Source: Monosiga brevicollis MX1 (taxonomy: Eukaryota > Opisthokonta > Choanoflagellata > Craspedida > Salpingoecidae). Taken from it: a DNA stretch of 45,228 nucleotides. Below, in pieces: positions 1-12,600 of this stretch. A model generated the notes under the pieces. That model did not search any database. It was not told the DNA's origin and was given only the letters and a program-made list of their open reading frames with translations. A program made the position numbers and the translations under genes. The stretch lies in contig NW_001865057.1 in NCBI RefSeq assembly GCF_000002865.3, positions 661,272 to 706,499 on the forward strand. Direction: 5' to 3'. The stretch's first letter is position 1. The number at the start of each line of letters is the position of its first letter.

Positions 1-103
1 GGGGGGGGGGGGGGGGCATGGGGTTGTGTGAAGGTTACAAGGAGAGAGCTTGTCTGGCTCAAGCTTGTAAAGACGGTGGATGCAGCATGGCTGTCTTGCT
101 GAC

Positions 104-816
104 CTGTTCAAGACTGACGTAGCCCCAGGTGTGGGCGCCGCGTCCACCGTCTAAGCGTGATGAGCCCTGGTTGCCATCGCCACCACGCGCACCATAGAGA
201 TCAAATCGATAGGTCCCTGACACGGGCACCTACGGGTTGGAGGGGAGACAAGAGGTGAGGGGGGAGGAATGCCATGACAGGGTTGGTTTTGAACGAGGCA
301 AGGGAGAGTCAAGGGAGGAGGGGGGCGAGGTCACAGTCACCTTGAAACGCTGAATGCCAAAACCCTCAACGCCGTCAAACCAGGGCTCATCGGCATTGAT
401 GGCCGCGCATTGAGCATAGGTAGGACCACGGCGACCTGTTGAGCATGAGAGATCAAATGACGAATGAGCGACGATGGGCCCGGATGTTACTGAATGTCAT
501 CCCGACATTGATTCATTGCACAGAGCCATCCGTGACAGGGGAGGGGTAGGGGTACGGACGTACCAACGGCACCGCAAGTGCTGAGAATATACTCGGTGCG
601 CGCAGCTATTTTGATGGGGTTTATTGGCGCACGGGGAGGGAGGCAGACAAGGTAAGCGGCAGCAAGGGTTGGGGCGGTCGCTAACGGATCGCAAGTGGGC
701 AGGAGGGCCAGAGTTCAAGTAAAGGGGGGGAAGCGCTGACCAGCGAGGGTGGCCCAGACCGCGACGGTCGCCAGCAACAGCAGCGACCGGCCGCGGTGGC
801 AGGTGGACCGCACCAT
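104..816 (-). CDS. Secreted/surface protein with ALK/LTK-type glycine-rich domain (5' part only)
   Basis: Four exons can be read on the minus strand: 816-741, 605-564, 435-341 and 229-104, all bounded by GT...AG and keeping frame. A donor at 103 leads into an intron that runs off the window. The ATG at 816 opens a signal peptide (basic start, then a run rich in Leu, Ala and Val ending near ATLAAA). It is followed by the hallmark CGAVGRRGPT, then GFGIQRFKV, VPVSGTYRFDLYGARGG and AHTWGYVSLEQ. This is the order found at the start of the glycine-rich domain of ALK and LTK, which binds the ALKAL cytokines in animals. The same arrangement opens the gene at 3635 on the other strand, so the two are head-to-head paralogues. 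The rest of the protein, including any membrane segment or kinase, is outside the window. I am confident in the domain and fairly confident in the exon edges. Confidence 0.8.
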
Positions 817-1227
817 CCTGCCCCGAGCCACAAGGAAAAAGTCGAAAGGGAAGAGGGGGGCAAGGGGGAGGAAAAAAGAGTCTGCTCAGGGCAAGAGGCA
901 GCGACAGCGAGGTGATCCAGCAACCGTGAGTGCGGAAGCGAGAGTACGAGGCGTGCGCGCGCGATCAAGAGTGCAGTGGTGGGGTGTCAATGTCTCTTCG
1001 TCTTTTGGCAGCCGAGCGTCGCGCAGGTGCCAAGCCTGAACGGCAGCAAGACAGCGCTCTACCTACTTTGCACTGGTATACAAGATGAGCCTCTGCAGAG
1101 ATGAGAGGCAGACCGGCCTGAAGGCGCCGCCGGGGGGGGGATGTGTCTGTATATCCCTCTCTCGGGTGTGATTCAGGCACCGAGCTGCAACAGGAGAGTG
1201 AGACCCCCGGCACGAGCCACAAGCCAG

Positions 1228-1607
1228 AGAGAGAGAGTGAGGAGAGCGAAGAGTGAGAGCTTTTGTGAGAGAGAGAGAGGTTTTTAGAGCTTTCAGAAGA
1301 GAGAGAGCTTTCAGAGAGAGAGAGCTTTTGTAAGAGAGCTTTCAGAGAGAGAGCTTTACAGAGAGAGAGCTTTTTGAGCTTGAGAGAGAGAGACAGAGAC
1401 AGAAAGAGCTTGAGAGAGAGAGACAGAGAGAGAGAGAGCTTTAGAGAGAGCTTTTGTGAGAGAGAGCTTGAGAGAGAGAGCTTGAGAGAGAGACAGAGAA
1501 AGAGACAGAGAGCTTGAGAGACAGAGAGAGAGAGACAGAGAGCTTGAGAGACAGAGAGCTTGAGAGCTTGTGAGAGAGAGAGAGACAGAGAGAGAGAGAG
1601 AGAATAA
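1228..1607. repeat. Degenerate (GA)n microsatellite with GAGCTT punctuation
   Basis: About 380 bases of GAGAGA runs are broken at irregular intervals by AGAGCTT, GACAGAGA and TTTTGTGAGAG units. The interruptions recur, so this looks like an expanded short tandem array and not a pure dinucleotide run. Frames through it give Ser/Leu-rich peptides and are not coding. Confidence 0.85.
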
Positions 1608-2242
1608 GAAAGCGATAGCAGACAACGGAATGAAGAAAACCGGTCTGTTCAATCGCCACTGGCAGCTCTGACATTTGAACCAAAACAAATTTCATAGGCT
1701 CCGAACGAAGGGGGAATCGTGTTGAAGAAGGTGGTGCATGTGAGGGTGGAAAAGGCAGAGAATATTTGAGCGTTCGGGGGACCAGCTTCAAAAATAAAGG
1801 TATAAGCAGAGGTAATTCAGAGGATGTGGATTTGTTGTGAAGTCTTTTCAGAGGTTTGAATCTTGTGATTCACAGCCCCAGGGGGCTTTTGGGAAAATTG
1901 CGCGGTCGTCGCTCAAGTATGGGTCTCAATGGGCTCAAACTCAGATGTTGTGGGTGGTGCACAGCTCCGCGATTCTTTATTCACGTTGCATCGACGTGTT
2001 ATAATCTCTAATCTTTAAGTATCACGTCGACCAATTGTGATGAAAGGACCGTCGACAACCTTTTTAGGACATGGCCTACCCCAAAGGTCGCACACCTTTA
2101 GCGCCCCGACCCGTTGGACCGCGACGTCTCCCCAATGCAAAGGATTTTACCAATGACGTAAGATTCCCATGGCTCGGATACTGGCTCCGGAGGTCCGGCG
2201 CATCACACACCGAGAGTGCATCGCTCTCCAAAAAAAACAGAT

Positions 2243-2322
2243 CAGGTGCTGGTGCTGGTGCAGGTACAAAGGTGTGCAGGTACAGGTGCAGGTACAGGTG
2301 CAGGTACGGGTACATACAGGTA
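2243..2322. repeat. GGTGCAGGTACA minisatellite
   Basis: A short array of imperfect 6- and 12-base units alternates GGTGCA and GGTACA. It lies in the spacer between the two glycine-rich genes. Confidence 0.75.
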
Positions 2323-2477
2323 TAGATGTGCTGTTGTCGATTCAAAGCGATGGATATAGCCGTGTCGTGTCGTGTGCGTGTGTGTGCGTGTGTTGCTCGC
2401 TTGATCTGGAATCAATAATGCTTGAACCACTGTCACCAAAAAAAAAACGAAAAATTGCAAGCGAACAAAAGAAGATG

Positions 2478-2830
2478 AGAGAGTGAGAGAGAGAGAAAGA
2501 ACGAGAGAGAGAGAGAGAGAGAACAAAAGAATGGATGGGTTTGTTTGGGTCCCGTTTTTGTGTGTGTCTCTCTCTGTCTCTCTGTCTCTCTGTCTCTCTG
2601 CCTTTGTTGTCGATGCTCTCTCTCTGCCTTTGTCTCATATCTCTCACTCTTACTCTCTCTGTCTCTCTCTCTCTGTCTCTCTCTCATATCTCTCTCTCTC
2701 TCTGTCTTTCTGTCTCTGGCTCTCTGTCTCTGTGTCTTGTCTGACTCTCTCTCTGTCTCTCTCTCTGTCTCTCTCTCTGTCTCTCTCTCTGTCTCTCTCT
2801 CTGTCTCTCTCTGTCTCTCTCTCTCTGGCA
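2478..2830. repeat. (GA)n block followed by (CT)n block
   Basis: A GA-rich run (about 2478-2523) is followed by a long CTCTCTGTCTCT array (about 2565-2830). The two are nearly complementary and could fold back on each other across a spacer of about 40 bases. A CCCGTN-type hexamer run follows at about 2876-2916. Confidence 0.8.
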
Positions 2831-3249
2831 TTTGAATGAGCGGGTGAGTGACTTGATGCACCTGCCACGACTGGCCCGTGCCCGTCCCCGTACCCGTGTT
2901 CCCGTCCCCGTATGCCTGCACCGTCTGTATGCGGGGTGGGGGTGCCGGTGTCCATGTCTGGTACTACCTCTACGCCTGACTCAGAAAAAGGCGTTGGTGG
3001 TGGTGGTGTCTCCATGAATGGGCTGTCGTTCGTTGTGGCTGCTTTGTGGCGACACACTGTTTTGAGGGGCGGCGACAGCGGGTGAAAGGCGACAGCAAAA
3101 GGGCAGCGTACTCCTCCCCTCTTCTCCATACAAAAGAGATCTGGCGCTTGCGGCGTTTATAGTTGCCAGTGGGCATGCAGCTGAAACGCTCGTGTCTTCG
3201 TGTGCTCGGCAGCGCCCATGGTCAAGGATCAGACACGACGCCGTTGCTT

Positions 3250-3251
<2 letters not shown>

Positions 3252-3292
<41 letters not shown>
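3252..3292. repeat. 41-base poly(T) tract
   Basis: An uninterrupted run of T lies about 340 bases upstream of the ATG at 3635. Its length in the true genome may differ, because such runs are hard to sequence. Confidence 0.9.
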
Positions 3293-3634
3293 CTCTCTCC
3301 TTTCTTCGGGCTGGTGCAGCTCTCGTCGCGCCACTACGCCAAACTCACCTTGCCGGCCCCGATTCTTGGTCTTCCCTGGACCCCCCCCCCTCTTTTTCAA
3401 TAGATACGTTCCCCCTTGGCACTCTTGATCTCTGGTAGTCCAAGGTTATCCTTTCGCTTCTCGCTTCCGTCGGCAGCCGTCCATCGGCGTGCTGCCTCGA
3501 CCAGGTGTGTAACAGTCACCGCAGCCATTGACACCGCACCCATCTCGATCCCACATCACTCCTTGGTGAACTTGTAGCGCGCATCCGCCCATCATTTCCC
3601 TGCCGCGTCACTCTCAAACTGTTGCCGGATTGCC

Positions 3635-6600
3635 ATGGTCGCCCCCGCGTGTTTAGGTATGGCGCCTCCACGGCCCATTCCGCCGGTCGCGGCCTGGGCG
3701 GTCGTGATGACAACCGTGATCGCTGCCGCTCATGCTGCCATCGAATTTGAAGTCGCCTCTTGCGGTGCCATGGGCCGCATTGGCCCAACCGATGATGCCT
3801 GCATCAACTACTATGGCAACAGTTCCTGGTTTGGGGGCATCACTGGCTTTGGTGTCCAAACGATCAAGGTTCGCGCCCCTCCCACTGCATCGCGCTTGGC
3901 CCTTGCCATCACCTACTCTCACCCCGGCATTCTTTGAAACTGCCATGCTTCTCAGATCCCGACCGCCGGCATGTGGCGCATCGAGGCTTACGGTGGTCGT
4001 GGTGGCAGCCGCGGCGGCGGTACTGACTCACAGTTCAACGTGGGAGGCAATGGTGCCCAAGTTTGGGGCATCTTCTCCTTCACCGAGGTGAGCCCCGTCG
4101 TGCTTGCACTCCTCGCCACAGTCCTCGTCCCTTGCCTTGCTCTCGTCTCACCTTGTGAAACCACTCCCGTTTCATTTGGTGTCTGTAGGGCGAAGAGTTG
4201 CAGGTTGTTGTGGGCCAGAGTGGCAACTTTTTCTCTGATCGCGATGCTTCCCAAACCGTGTCGGCCAATTTGGGCGGTGCAGGCGGTGGTGGAACCTTTA
4301 TCTTCCGTGACAACGCCCCTGCCCCTCTCCTCGTTGCTGGTACGGCGACACGGCACGACCACAAGACTTTTTTTACGTCCGACGAAGAGCGCGTTGGTAC
4401 AGCCGCTCACCAATAGCACAAATCCGCATCTCCTGTCCCTCCTGTAGGTGGCGGCGGTGGTGCCTCTCACTACTCAAGCACGTATTATGGCTACCCGGGC
4501 CGCGCCGATGAAGCGGGTCGTTCCTCGAGTGCCGGATATGCCGGTTCGTCTCTATCTTCTTTCTTTTCGCATCTTGCGCTTTCCTTTTTCTCCTCCCCCT
4601 ACCACAACCGTAGCACTGGCGTGCTCTCACGACAGCAAACCTACAGGCGGCAAGAACGGGGCGGGTGGACAAGCTACCGAGAACAGTTATTTCGGTGGTG
4701 GTGCCGGTGCTGGCTGGCTAAGCGATGTGCGTCACAAGCAACTTGCATTTCTTCTTCTTCTTCTTCCCTCGCTTCGTGTTCAAGCAAACATCTTTACTGT
4801 TGCCTCCACTCCTCTGTTCTACTCGTGCTCCAAGGCCCCAGCCTCTCATTTGATTTGCATACTCTTGTTTCGCTTATCACAGGGTCTTTGCTTGACCGAT
4901 GGCAACGCCCACATGTGTGGCATGTCTCGCCTCAGCGGCTTCCTCGGTGGCCGCCCAGGTCGCGCTGGTGGCGCTGAAGGCGGCTTTGGTGGTGGTGGCG
5001 GCAGCCTGGAAGAAGGCGGCGGTGGTGGTATGTCATGTACTCGAGTTGCCACGCCTGTTCCACTGCATTCCTCCGCCTTGCTGCCTCCGTTCAGTTCTGA
5101 CGCGCACTCCGCTTTTGGGACTCATTCTCCGTTCATCAGGCGGCTACTCTGGTGGTGGTGGTAGCCCCGGATCCGGTTCCTCTTATAGCGCCGGTGGTGG
5201 TGGCGGTTCATACAGGAGCTCGGAAGCCCTACTCTCAGATTGGACCATGGGGGGCAACGATCAGGAAAATGGTCGCGTCGTCTTTCGCCAAGTCTCCTCG
5301 GATGATTTTCTCCTCACCAACTGCGGAGCTCAAGGCTCCGCTGGTCCCTCAACCGCACAGTGCTTGACCCACTACAACAAGCTAACAGACTACACCGCGG
5401 TCCGTGTTCTCGCAACAACATGGCACTCCTGAACGACATGCGACGCGATGTTGCCCTGCAGCCTCATCTTGTCTTTTCTATTGTCGACAGTTTTACAAGA
5501 CCACCACGGCTGGCGTGCAAACCATCACCATCCCTCAATCTGGCTGGTGGAAAATCACGGCTGCTGGTGCCTCGGGTGGTCGTGCCCGCTCAGATGAAAG
5601 TCAAAATTAGTGCGTCTTTGATTCCCTGCTTCTTCCCGTTGCTTTTCAAACGGCTTGAACAGGATGGGCCACTTGCTGCCATGTCTCACTGTTCCCTCCG
5701 GATGTTTCACCGCCTTTCTTTTCTATCCTCTTTCGCGCCCTTTCTAGCGAGTGGTATCGTCGCGGCAAGGGTGCCATCGTTTGGGGCACACATTGGTTTG
5801 CGGCTGGCACCGAACTGAGCGTGGTTGTTGGACAGCACGGCCGAGAGCCCAATCGCATGCTTAGTACCTCGTGTGGCGGCGGCGGCGGCGGCGGGTCATT
5901 TGTTTGGCTTGGCGACGCGAACGAGCCCATTATTGCCGCGGGAGGTGGTGGTGGCGCTTCGTATGCTAGCGCTGCTTCCGGTTACTGGGGCTTGCCTGGT
6001 GTCGCCAGCGAATGCGGTAGTCGCGGCAGTTACTCTTACATGGCAAGCGAAGGCGGTTGCACCGGTCGTGGTGCGTATTCTTTTACTCTTTATACTTTGG
6101 ATAACAGTGCAGATTTTGATGCTGACGCTTTTTTGTTGTTTATTTTTACAAAGGCGGTTACGGTGGCGCTGTTGCAACGGCATACACCAGCGGCGGCGGC
6201 GGTGGCTTCCGTAGCGGTGCAACATCCAACTACTATCCTGAGATGGGTGGTTCAGGCAAAGACAACGGCGTAAGAAGTGGTCATCACGCACCCGATATTC
6301 TCGTCCCAACTTTTTTTTCTTCTTCTTTTCCTTGCACTTGAGGCATTCGGCTCATGCACGTTCATCCTGTTTCATTCATAGTTTATTGGTGGCCTTGGTC
6401 AAGACATTTCGTCTTTAGCTAGCAACCCAGGCGGCTTCGGCGGTGGTGGTGGTGCCTGCTACGAGGGTGGCGGTGGTGGTGGCTACAGTGGTGGTAAGGC
6501 ATAGTACATCGGCTTCCTCGCATTGAAACATTCCACCATGCTATTATTGTTATTTGGTAGCTTATTGACACTCGCCATCGCATACCCCATTAGGTGGTGG

Positions 6601-9600
6601 TAACACTTACACCAGTAACACGGGTCATGGCGGCGGTGGCGGCGGTGGTTCATTCATTTCTGGCTTCAGCACTGGTGGTGTTGATGGCGGCAACTTTTTG
6701 GACCATGGTTACGTTCGCTTTCAGATGGTAGACATGCCTGCCGATGCAACCCGCAACTTGACCATCCTGACGCCTTGCGGTGCACAGGGCCGCACTGGCC
6801 CATCCTCGCAAGATTGCCAGCAAACCTACACGCCACTGCGGGATCAGCTTGGCCTGTACTCTAGCGTGACCTCTGGCATTCAAACTATTGAAATCCCCGT
6901 CACCGGCTTTTATCGCATGACAGCGTACGGTGCCAAGGGAGGAGATGCTGTGGTAGGTGTGCCGCTGGCATCCCTGCCTTTTCTTCTCAGGCGTCCCCAT
7001 GAGAATGTTTTCAAAGTCTAATGTTTATCTTGTGGGGCGCCCATAGGCCGATTACTTGCGTCAAGGTGGCAAGGGTGCCATGATTTCGGGTGTCTATCAT
7101 TTCACTGCTGTACGCATCAAATGCATGCAGACCTGGAGTTCTCAAATAAGGGTTGCATTGTGTCGTACATCCCTCATTGGAGTCGCTTGGCTGCGTCGCT
7201 CGGCCTTCTTGCTTGTGCACAGGGCCAAAATCTGCGAGTTGTCATTGGCCAGAACGGCCAGTATCGTCAGACCCACAACTTGAACTCTGATGTCGGCGGT
7301 GGCGGCGGTGGTTTGTGCCAAACGTCACACCACGCGATGGCTTCGAGCCGTGCTTCCCCGACTTCCAAACTCACCTTTCATCTTGCGGGTTGATGGGCGA
7401 CAGGTGCAACTTTTGTTTGGGACCCTACCCTGTGTGATACAGGGGACTGCACACCCCTGCTTGCTGCTGGCGGTGGCGGCGGTGCCTCCTGTAAGTCGTA
7501 GGCCTCTGTTTTAAGATGCTGTTCTTCTCCTGAGTGCCTTTGATTTGAGCAACGATGTTTATTTTTTAACCACATTTTCCTTTCGCGTCTTCCTGTTTAG
7601 ATGCCAACAACTATTATGGCGGTGATGCGCCTCAGGGTGCCTCGGGTGAGGAACAGCGTTGCCCTTCAGCGTTTTATGATGTGGCAGACTTCTACTGACA
7701 TTATGGCTGCTTGCCCAGGAGACAATGCGGTCCCGACTGGCGGAAGCGGCGGCGTTGATGGCAATGGTGGCGAACAGCCCAATCAGGGCAGGTACGGAAG
7801 CCGTGCAGATGATCCTCCGCCCCGGCTCTGCAAGTAACTTACGCGCTTGCTTTGGTTACTGTTGTGTGCAGCAATGCGGCCGGCAGCGGCGGTGCTGGCT
7901 GGCGTTCCGACGGCGTCTGCTTGACCGGCTATGAGACCCGCTGCGGCAAGGCCTATCCAACATTTACTGGCGGTGTTGCCGCCTCTAGCACCATTTATCA
8001 CGAAGGTTCGAATCAGCCCGCACAAGTCAATTCGCTCTCAAGAGATGCATCAAACTCTTTTGGCTAACTTTGGTTTTGGGCGTTTTTGATTGATGAATTA
8101 TTGCCTGGGGTATGTAGGTGGTTTTGGTGGCGGCGGCAGTGGTGGCAGCCAAGGATCCGGTGGCGGTGGCTGGTCTGGAGGTGGCGGAGGTACGTTCATA
8201 CAGTCGAGACAAGCCCTCCCGCGCGACTCAATCTCCTTGCACCGCTCTAATTGACCACTGCCCCTTTTCGCATTTGCAGGCTACCACACGCATGGTGCTG
8301 GCGGTGGTGGTGGCAGCTTAATCACTGGTGCAATCGGCGAGACAGTGCATTCCCTCAGCCCCTATGACGATGGTCGCTTGGAAGTTGCCCTCCTGACACC
8401 TTCGATGCTCAACAACCTGACACAGCTCATCTTCACCCCTTGTGGTGCTCAAGGTCGCACGGGACCTTCGGTCAGTTCCGTCCTTACACCTTGCACCTTC
8501 TTAGTCTTCGATGCCTCGTGGTCGGTCATGCATGCAATGAGTTCTGAACAGCTCGCGCTTCTTTGAAATCCACCCATAGGCCGTTGACTGTCGTGCAGAG
8601 TACACAGACTCGCAGACCGAGGCCGCGCTCAGTATGTTAAGTTGATCCATGAGCTTACGTGATACAGAAACTCAACGCTGTTTTGCTCACTGGACTATTG
8701 CGATTCTTACGTGTCGCTTAGTCAGTATCACGGGTGGCATTCAGCGCTTCAAGGTTCCCAGGACTGGTCTCTACAAGATGTTTGTTCCTTTGGTCTCAAG
8801 CCCCTCCTCGCGCTGCCTTTTATCGTCACCGTTGTGCCCTTGGACCTCACGCCTCTGTTTCATTTGTTAGCACCGCTGAAGGAGCTGCGGGTGGCCGGCC
8901 ACGTATCCCAGAAGTCAGGTTGGTCGTTATATGGGATGTACTCGAGGTCCACCCGCGTCCATTTTTACTCACCCATTGTCCTTGGCCTTTGCTGTGGACA
9001 ACAATGCATAGCGCATCATTGAATGAAGGCCCGGGGGCTGTGGCTTGGGGTATTTTCAGACTGACCGCAGGCACAATCCTCCATGTGCTGGTTGGACAGG
9101 TATGGTACACTCTGCATGAATGAATGTCTTGCTACATTGGCCAATGGTGTGGCATGTCCTCATGTGTTTTCTTGTTAACTTTTATTATTTTTTCTTTTCT
9201 TTTCTTTTTTTCTTCTCTAATTTTTGGTTTCCTTCCGTGATTCGAACGACGAATGCTTCACGTGCCTCATCGTGTTTGATATCTCCAGCCGGGCAACCAC
9301 CGTAGCACTGATGGTGGTGCAAACTGGGGTGGCGGTGGCGGCGGCGGTACCTTTGTGTGGCGCCAAGACAACGCATCTGTTCCGCTCCTAGTTGCTGGCG
9401 GTGGTAAGATAGTTTGCTATGTATTGTGATCTAGTACTTGTGTCTTTCAACGACATGTCATTCCTCACGTACGATTGCGCTTGCGCGCTTGCCCAGGTGG
9501 TGGTGGCAGTGGCTATAGCAACTACAATGGCCGCCCTGGTCTTGGTGCTGGGAACGGTGGTGCCGCGTTGCCGTCTGGCGGGGCCGGTGGCACGGGTGGT

Positions 9601-12600
9601 GTTGGTGGAATTGCTCGTACCACGAATGCCTATGACGGTGGTGCTGGTGCTGGTACGTGAAATTTGACCAGAGTAAATTTACATTGTGGGCCTGTTCATT
9701 TTTATGTGGTCTCACGCACACATCAATGGGCTGCATACCTTAGGTTGGTATGGCAAGGGCACTTGCAGCACCTACTCGGACTATTGTGGCCACAGTCGCG
9801 ACGAAGGGTTTTATGGCGGCCTCAACACCTGGAACAACGGTTACTTTGAGGTGTGACCGTCCTCACCCTGAGAGCTCATTGCTAGTGTCTGCTTACAGTT
9901 TGCGTAGATGCTTTTGTCAGGTCCTCACACAAATTCTTCCATAGGGTGGCTTTGGAGGAGGTGGTGCCGGCTCTTATGAAGGCGGCGGCGGCGGCGGCTA
10001 CGTCAGTATTCCAGACCAAGCCATGTTTGTTGTGGGAACCGTGACTTTGCCAGCTCACCGTGTATCATGATTCTTTACTCCAAACATGCGCAGAACGGTG
10101 GTGGCGGTGGCAGTTATTCAAGCGGCAGTGGTGGTGGTGGCAGCTCTTACTCTAGCGGTTTGGTTCACGGTGCCATTGCCGGCGCCAACACTGATCGTCT
10201 TGAGGGCCGTTTGACCGTCGAGGAGCTTGACAACACCTTGGCTGATATCTTCCTGACTAGCTGTGGTACGTCTGAACAGAGGCCATGCTAGCTTCGAATG
10301 GCTTTGCCATCAGTGTAAATAACTCGGCTGACTCCGCCTCGTTCAGGCGCCAAGGGTCGCTTTGGCCCCAACGAACAAGACTGCAGGAGCTACTATGGTA
10401 CTTCAGAGGCAGGCCGACTTCTTGACAGTGTCATCGGCGGAGTGCAGCAGATTACCATTCCCGTGGCTGGTTCGTCGGTCTCGCTGGCTTGCTACTGATG
10501 TGTCCGTGTCCATACGTCGCTCTCAGTGGACTGTGCTATTCTTGAGCCAGGCGTCTACACGATTCGCGCATACGGTGCCCGCGGTGGCAATGCCCGGTGG
10601 GTTCTATCTGCGCGTCTCTTGTTTCACTTCTCCAGCTCTATTTTTGGCGTTTTGCTCATCACTGCGTGTCTTCTTGTTTTTCTGTATTTGGGTAGCGATG
10701 GTAACGCACTTTATCGTGGTGGCCATGGCGCGTATGTTTGGGGCAAGTTCCGCTTGGCCAAGGATTCCGTCATTAACGTCGTCGTGGGGCAGCCTGGCAC
10801 TGTTCCCGGCGCTGATAACAGCTACACCACTGACAACGGTGGCGGCGGCGGTGGAGGTACGCAAATGACCCAAGTCGCTTGGCGTTTCTCGTCACAGCTG
10901 GTGCTGCATTATCTGTCTCAGCGCCTCTGAACACCCGACCGTCACTGAATTTTGGGGGCTCTTTTGCTGCAACACAGGCACTTTTGTCTGGCTCGATGAA
11001 GATGACGACGAACCCTGTACGCGCGGCAGCCCTGCCAGCATATCTCTCTCTTATCCTCCAACCGCAACCCTTCTCATTCTGACCTCTTGGCTGCTTTTGC
11101 ATGTTTGATACAAATTGTTGTGTTTTGCACGACACCTCAGTGATTGTCGCTGGTGGTGGTGGTAAGTTTGATTTCCCGGATTGGCATGACATCTTGCGTG
11201 GTTTAAGTGTTTTGAGTTTATCTCATTCCCGACTGGCGCACCTGATTGGACATGCCTTCCACAGGCGGTGCTAGCTACAATTCTTGGAGTCAAGAGTATT
11301 GGGGACAGCCCGGTCGTGCCTCTACACGCGGTAGCGATAGTCTTCCCTACGGTGGACATGGCGGTATTCATTCGGAACCGCAGCTTTCTTGGCCTTGAGC
11401 TCAATCATTTTTTGGACTTGCATCACTCACTGTCTTCTGGCTCCCTTGTAGGTCAACATGGTTATGGTGGTGTTGGTTACACCCTGGGCGGCTCATTTGG
11501 CTCTGCTGGTGGTAAGTGTTGTGACATTTGCAAATAAAACGATTGTGCTGTGTCCTCCGAGGCTCACAAGTTATGCTTTTTGCCAGGTGGCGGTGGCTGG
11601 CGCGGTGATGCCATCTGCTTGTACTCTAGCCAGATGTGTGGTTATGGTCGACCCGGAGGCTTTGTCGGTGCGTTCTGGCCATCCGTCCCATTTTTAGGTC
11701 TTCCGTTAAGCAGACCTTGCAATGGATCTCATGAATCACGCTTCGATGATGTGATCAGGCGGTTTACCCTCGACTTCTACGACCGAATACCTTTTTGGCG
11801 GATTCGGCGGTGGTGAGTCTGGTCGTTTTGTTGCTCACTATGGTTAGGCATTATCTCAACTTGACTTGCTGCATCGCTATTTCTTTTTGCATGCTCGTTT
11901 CAGGTGGTGCTGGATATTATGAAGGCGGTGGCGGCGGCGGCTACTCTGGTTCGTTGCCATGAGTTCAAAACTTTGCACCTTCAGGCTTGCGTGCTGTTGC
12001 TCGAGATACGGCCTTCTCTGGCTCACCGCACCACATCCCATGGGAATTTCACTTCTCTCTAGGTGGGGGTGGTGGTCGCCACTCCTCGCACGGAAACGGC
12101 GGAGGTGGCGGCAGCTATGTTCGCAATACTGCCCTTGATTGGGGCTGGTCAGAGGGAGGCAATGACTTGATTGCTGATGGCTTGGTGGTCATTGAAGCCC
12201 CATGCAGCGTCGGCCAGGAACTCGACGGCAATCGATGCGTGGACATTGATGCGTGCGAAACTTCGCCTTGTGCTTCTGTGGGTGCAACTTGTGTTGACCT
12301 GGAAGGCATGCCCGGTGACTCGACTGGGCGTACTTGCACATGTGCGGATGGCACCGTTGAAACGGCCAACGGCGAGTGCCCGAGTGCCTGCCTGGCCTAC
12401 CCCTGCACCGGCGACCACGAGACATGTGTCATCAGCAACAACCGACGCGCTTGTGTGTGCCAAGATGGCTTCCGCAACGTCAGCGGCGCCTGCACAGACA
12501 TTGACGCCTGTAAGCTTCATCTTGCTCTCGCTTTCTCTTCTTTCGATTTGATCCTCTCACTTGCATTTCTTTTGCTGCTGAGCCAGGTATTGACTTCCCC

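Larger units (their letters stand above)
817..3634. other. Microsatellite-rich intergenic region between head-to-head paralogues
   Basis: These 2.8 kb separate two divergent start codons, so both promoters should lie here. Most of it is low-complexity DNA: (GA)n, (CT)n, GGTACAGGTGCA-like units and a 41-base T run. Unique-looking stretches occur at about 1640-2240 and 3300-3634. A frame from 2071 stays open for 84 codons but ends in translated repeat, and I do not call it a gene. I see no RNA gene here. Confidence 0.6.

Noticed and set aside
1356-1791. Frames over the GA repeat giving Ser/Leu-rich peptides
   Set aside because: Pure translation of simple sequence in several frames at once.
2071-2325. 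84-codon frame starting MAYPKGRTPL
   Set aside because: Its second half is a translated minisatellite and the first half has no recognisable feature or splice support.
9236-9262. GTTCGAATCAC on the minus strand, resembling a tRNA T-arm
   Set aside because: It lies within an intron of the giant surface-protein gene and no matching cloverleaf was found.
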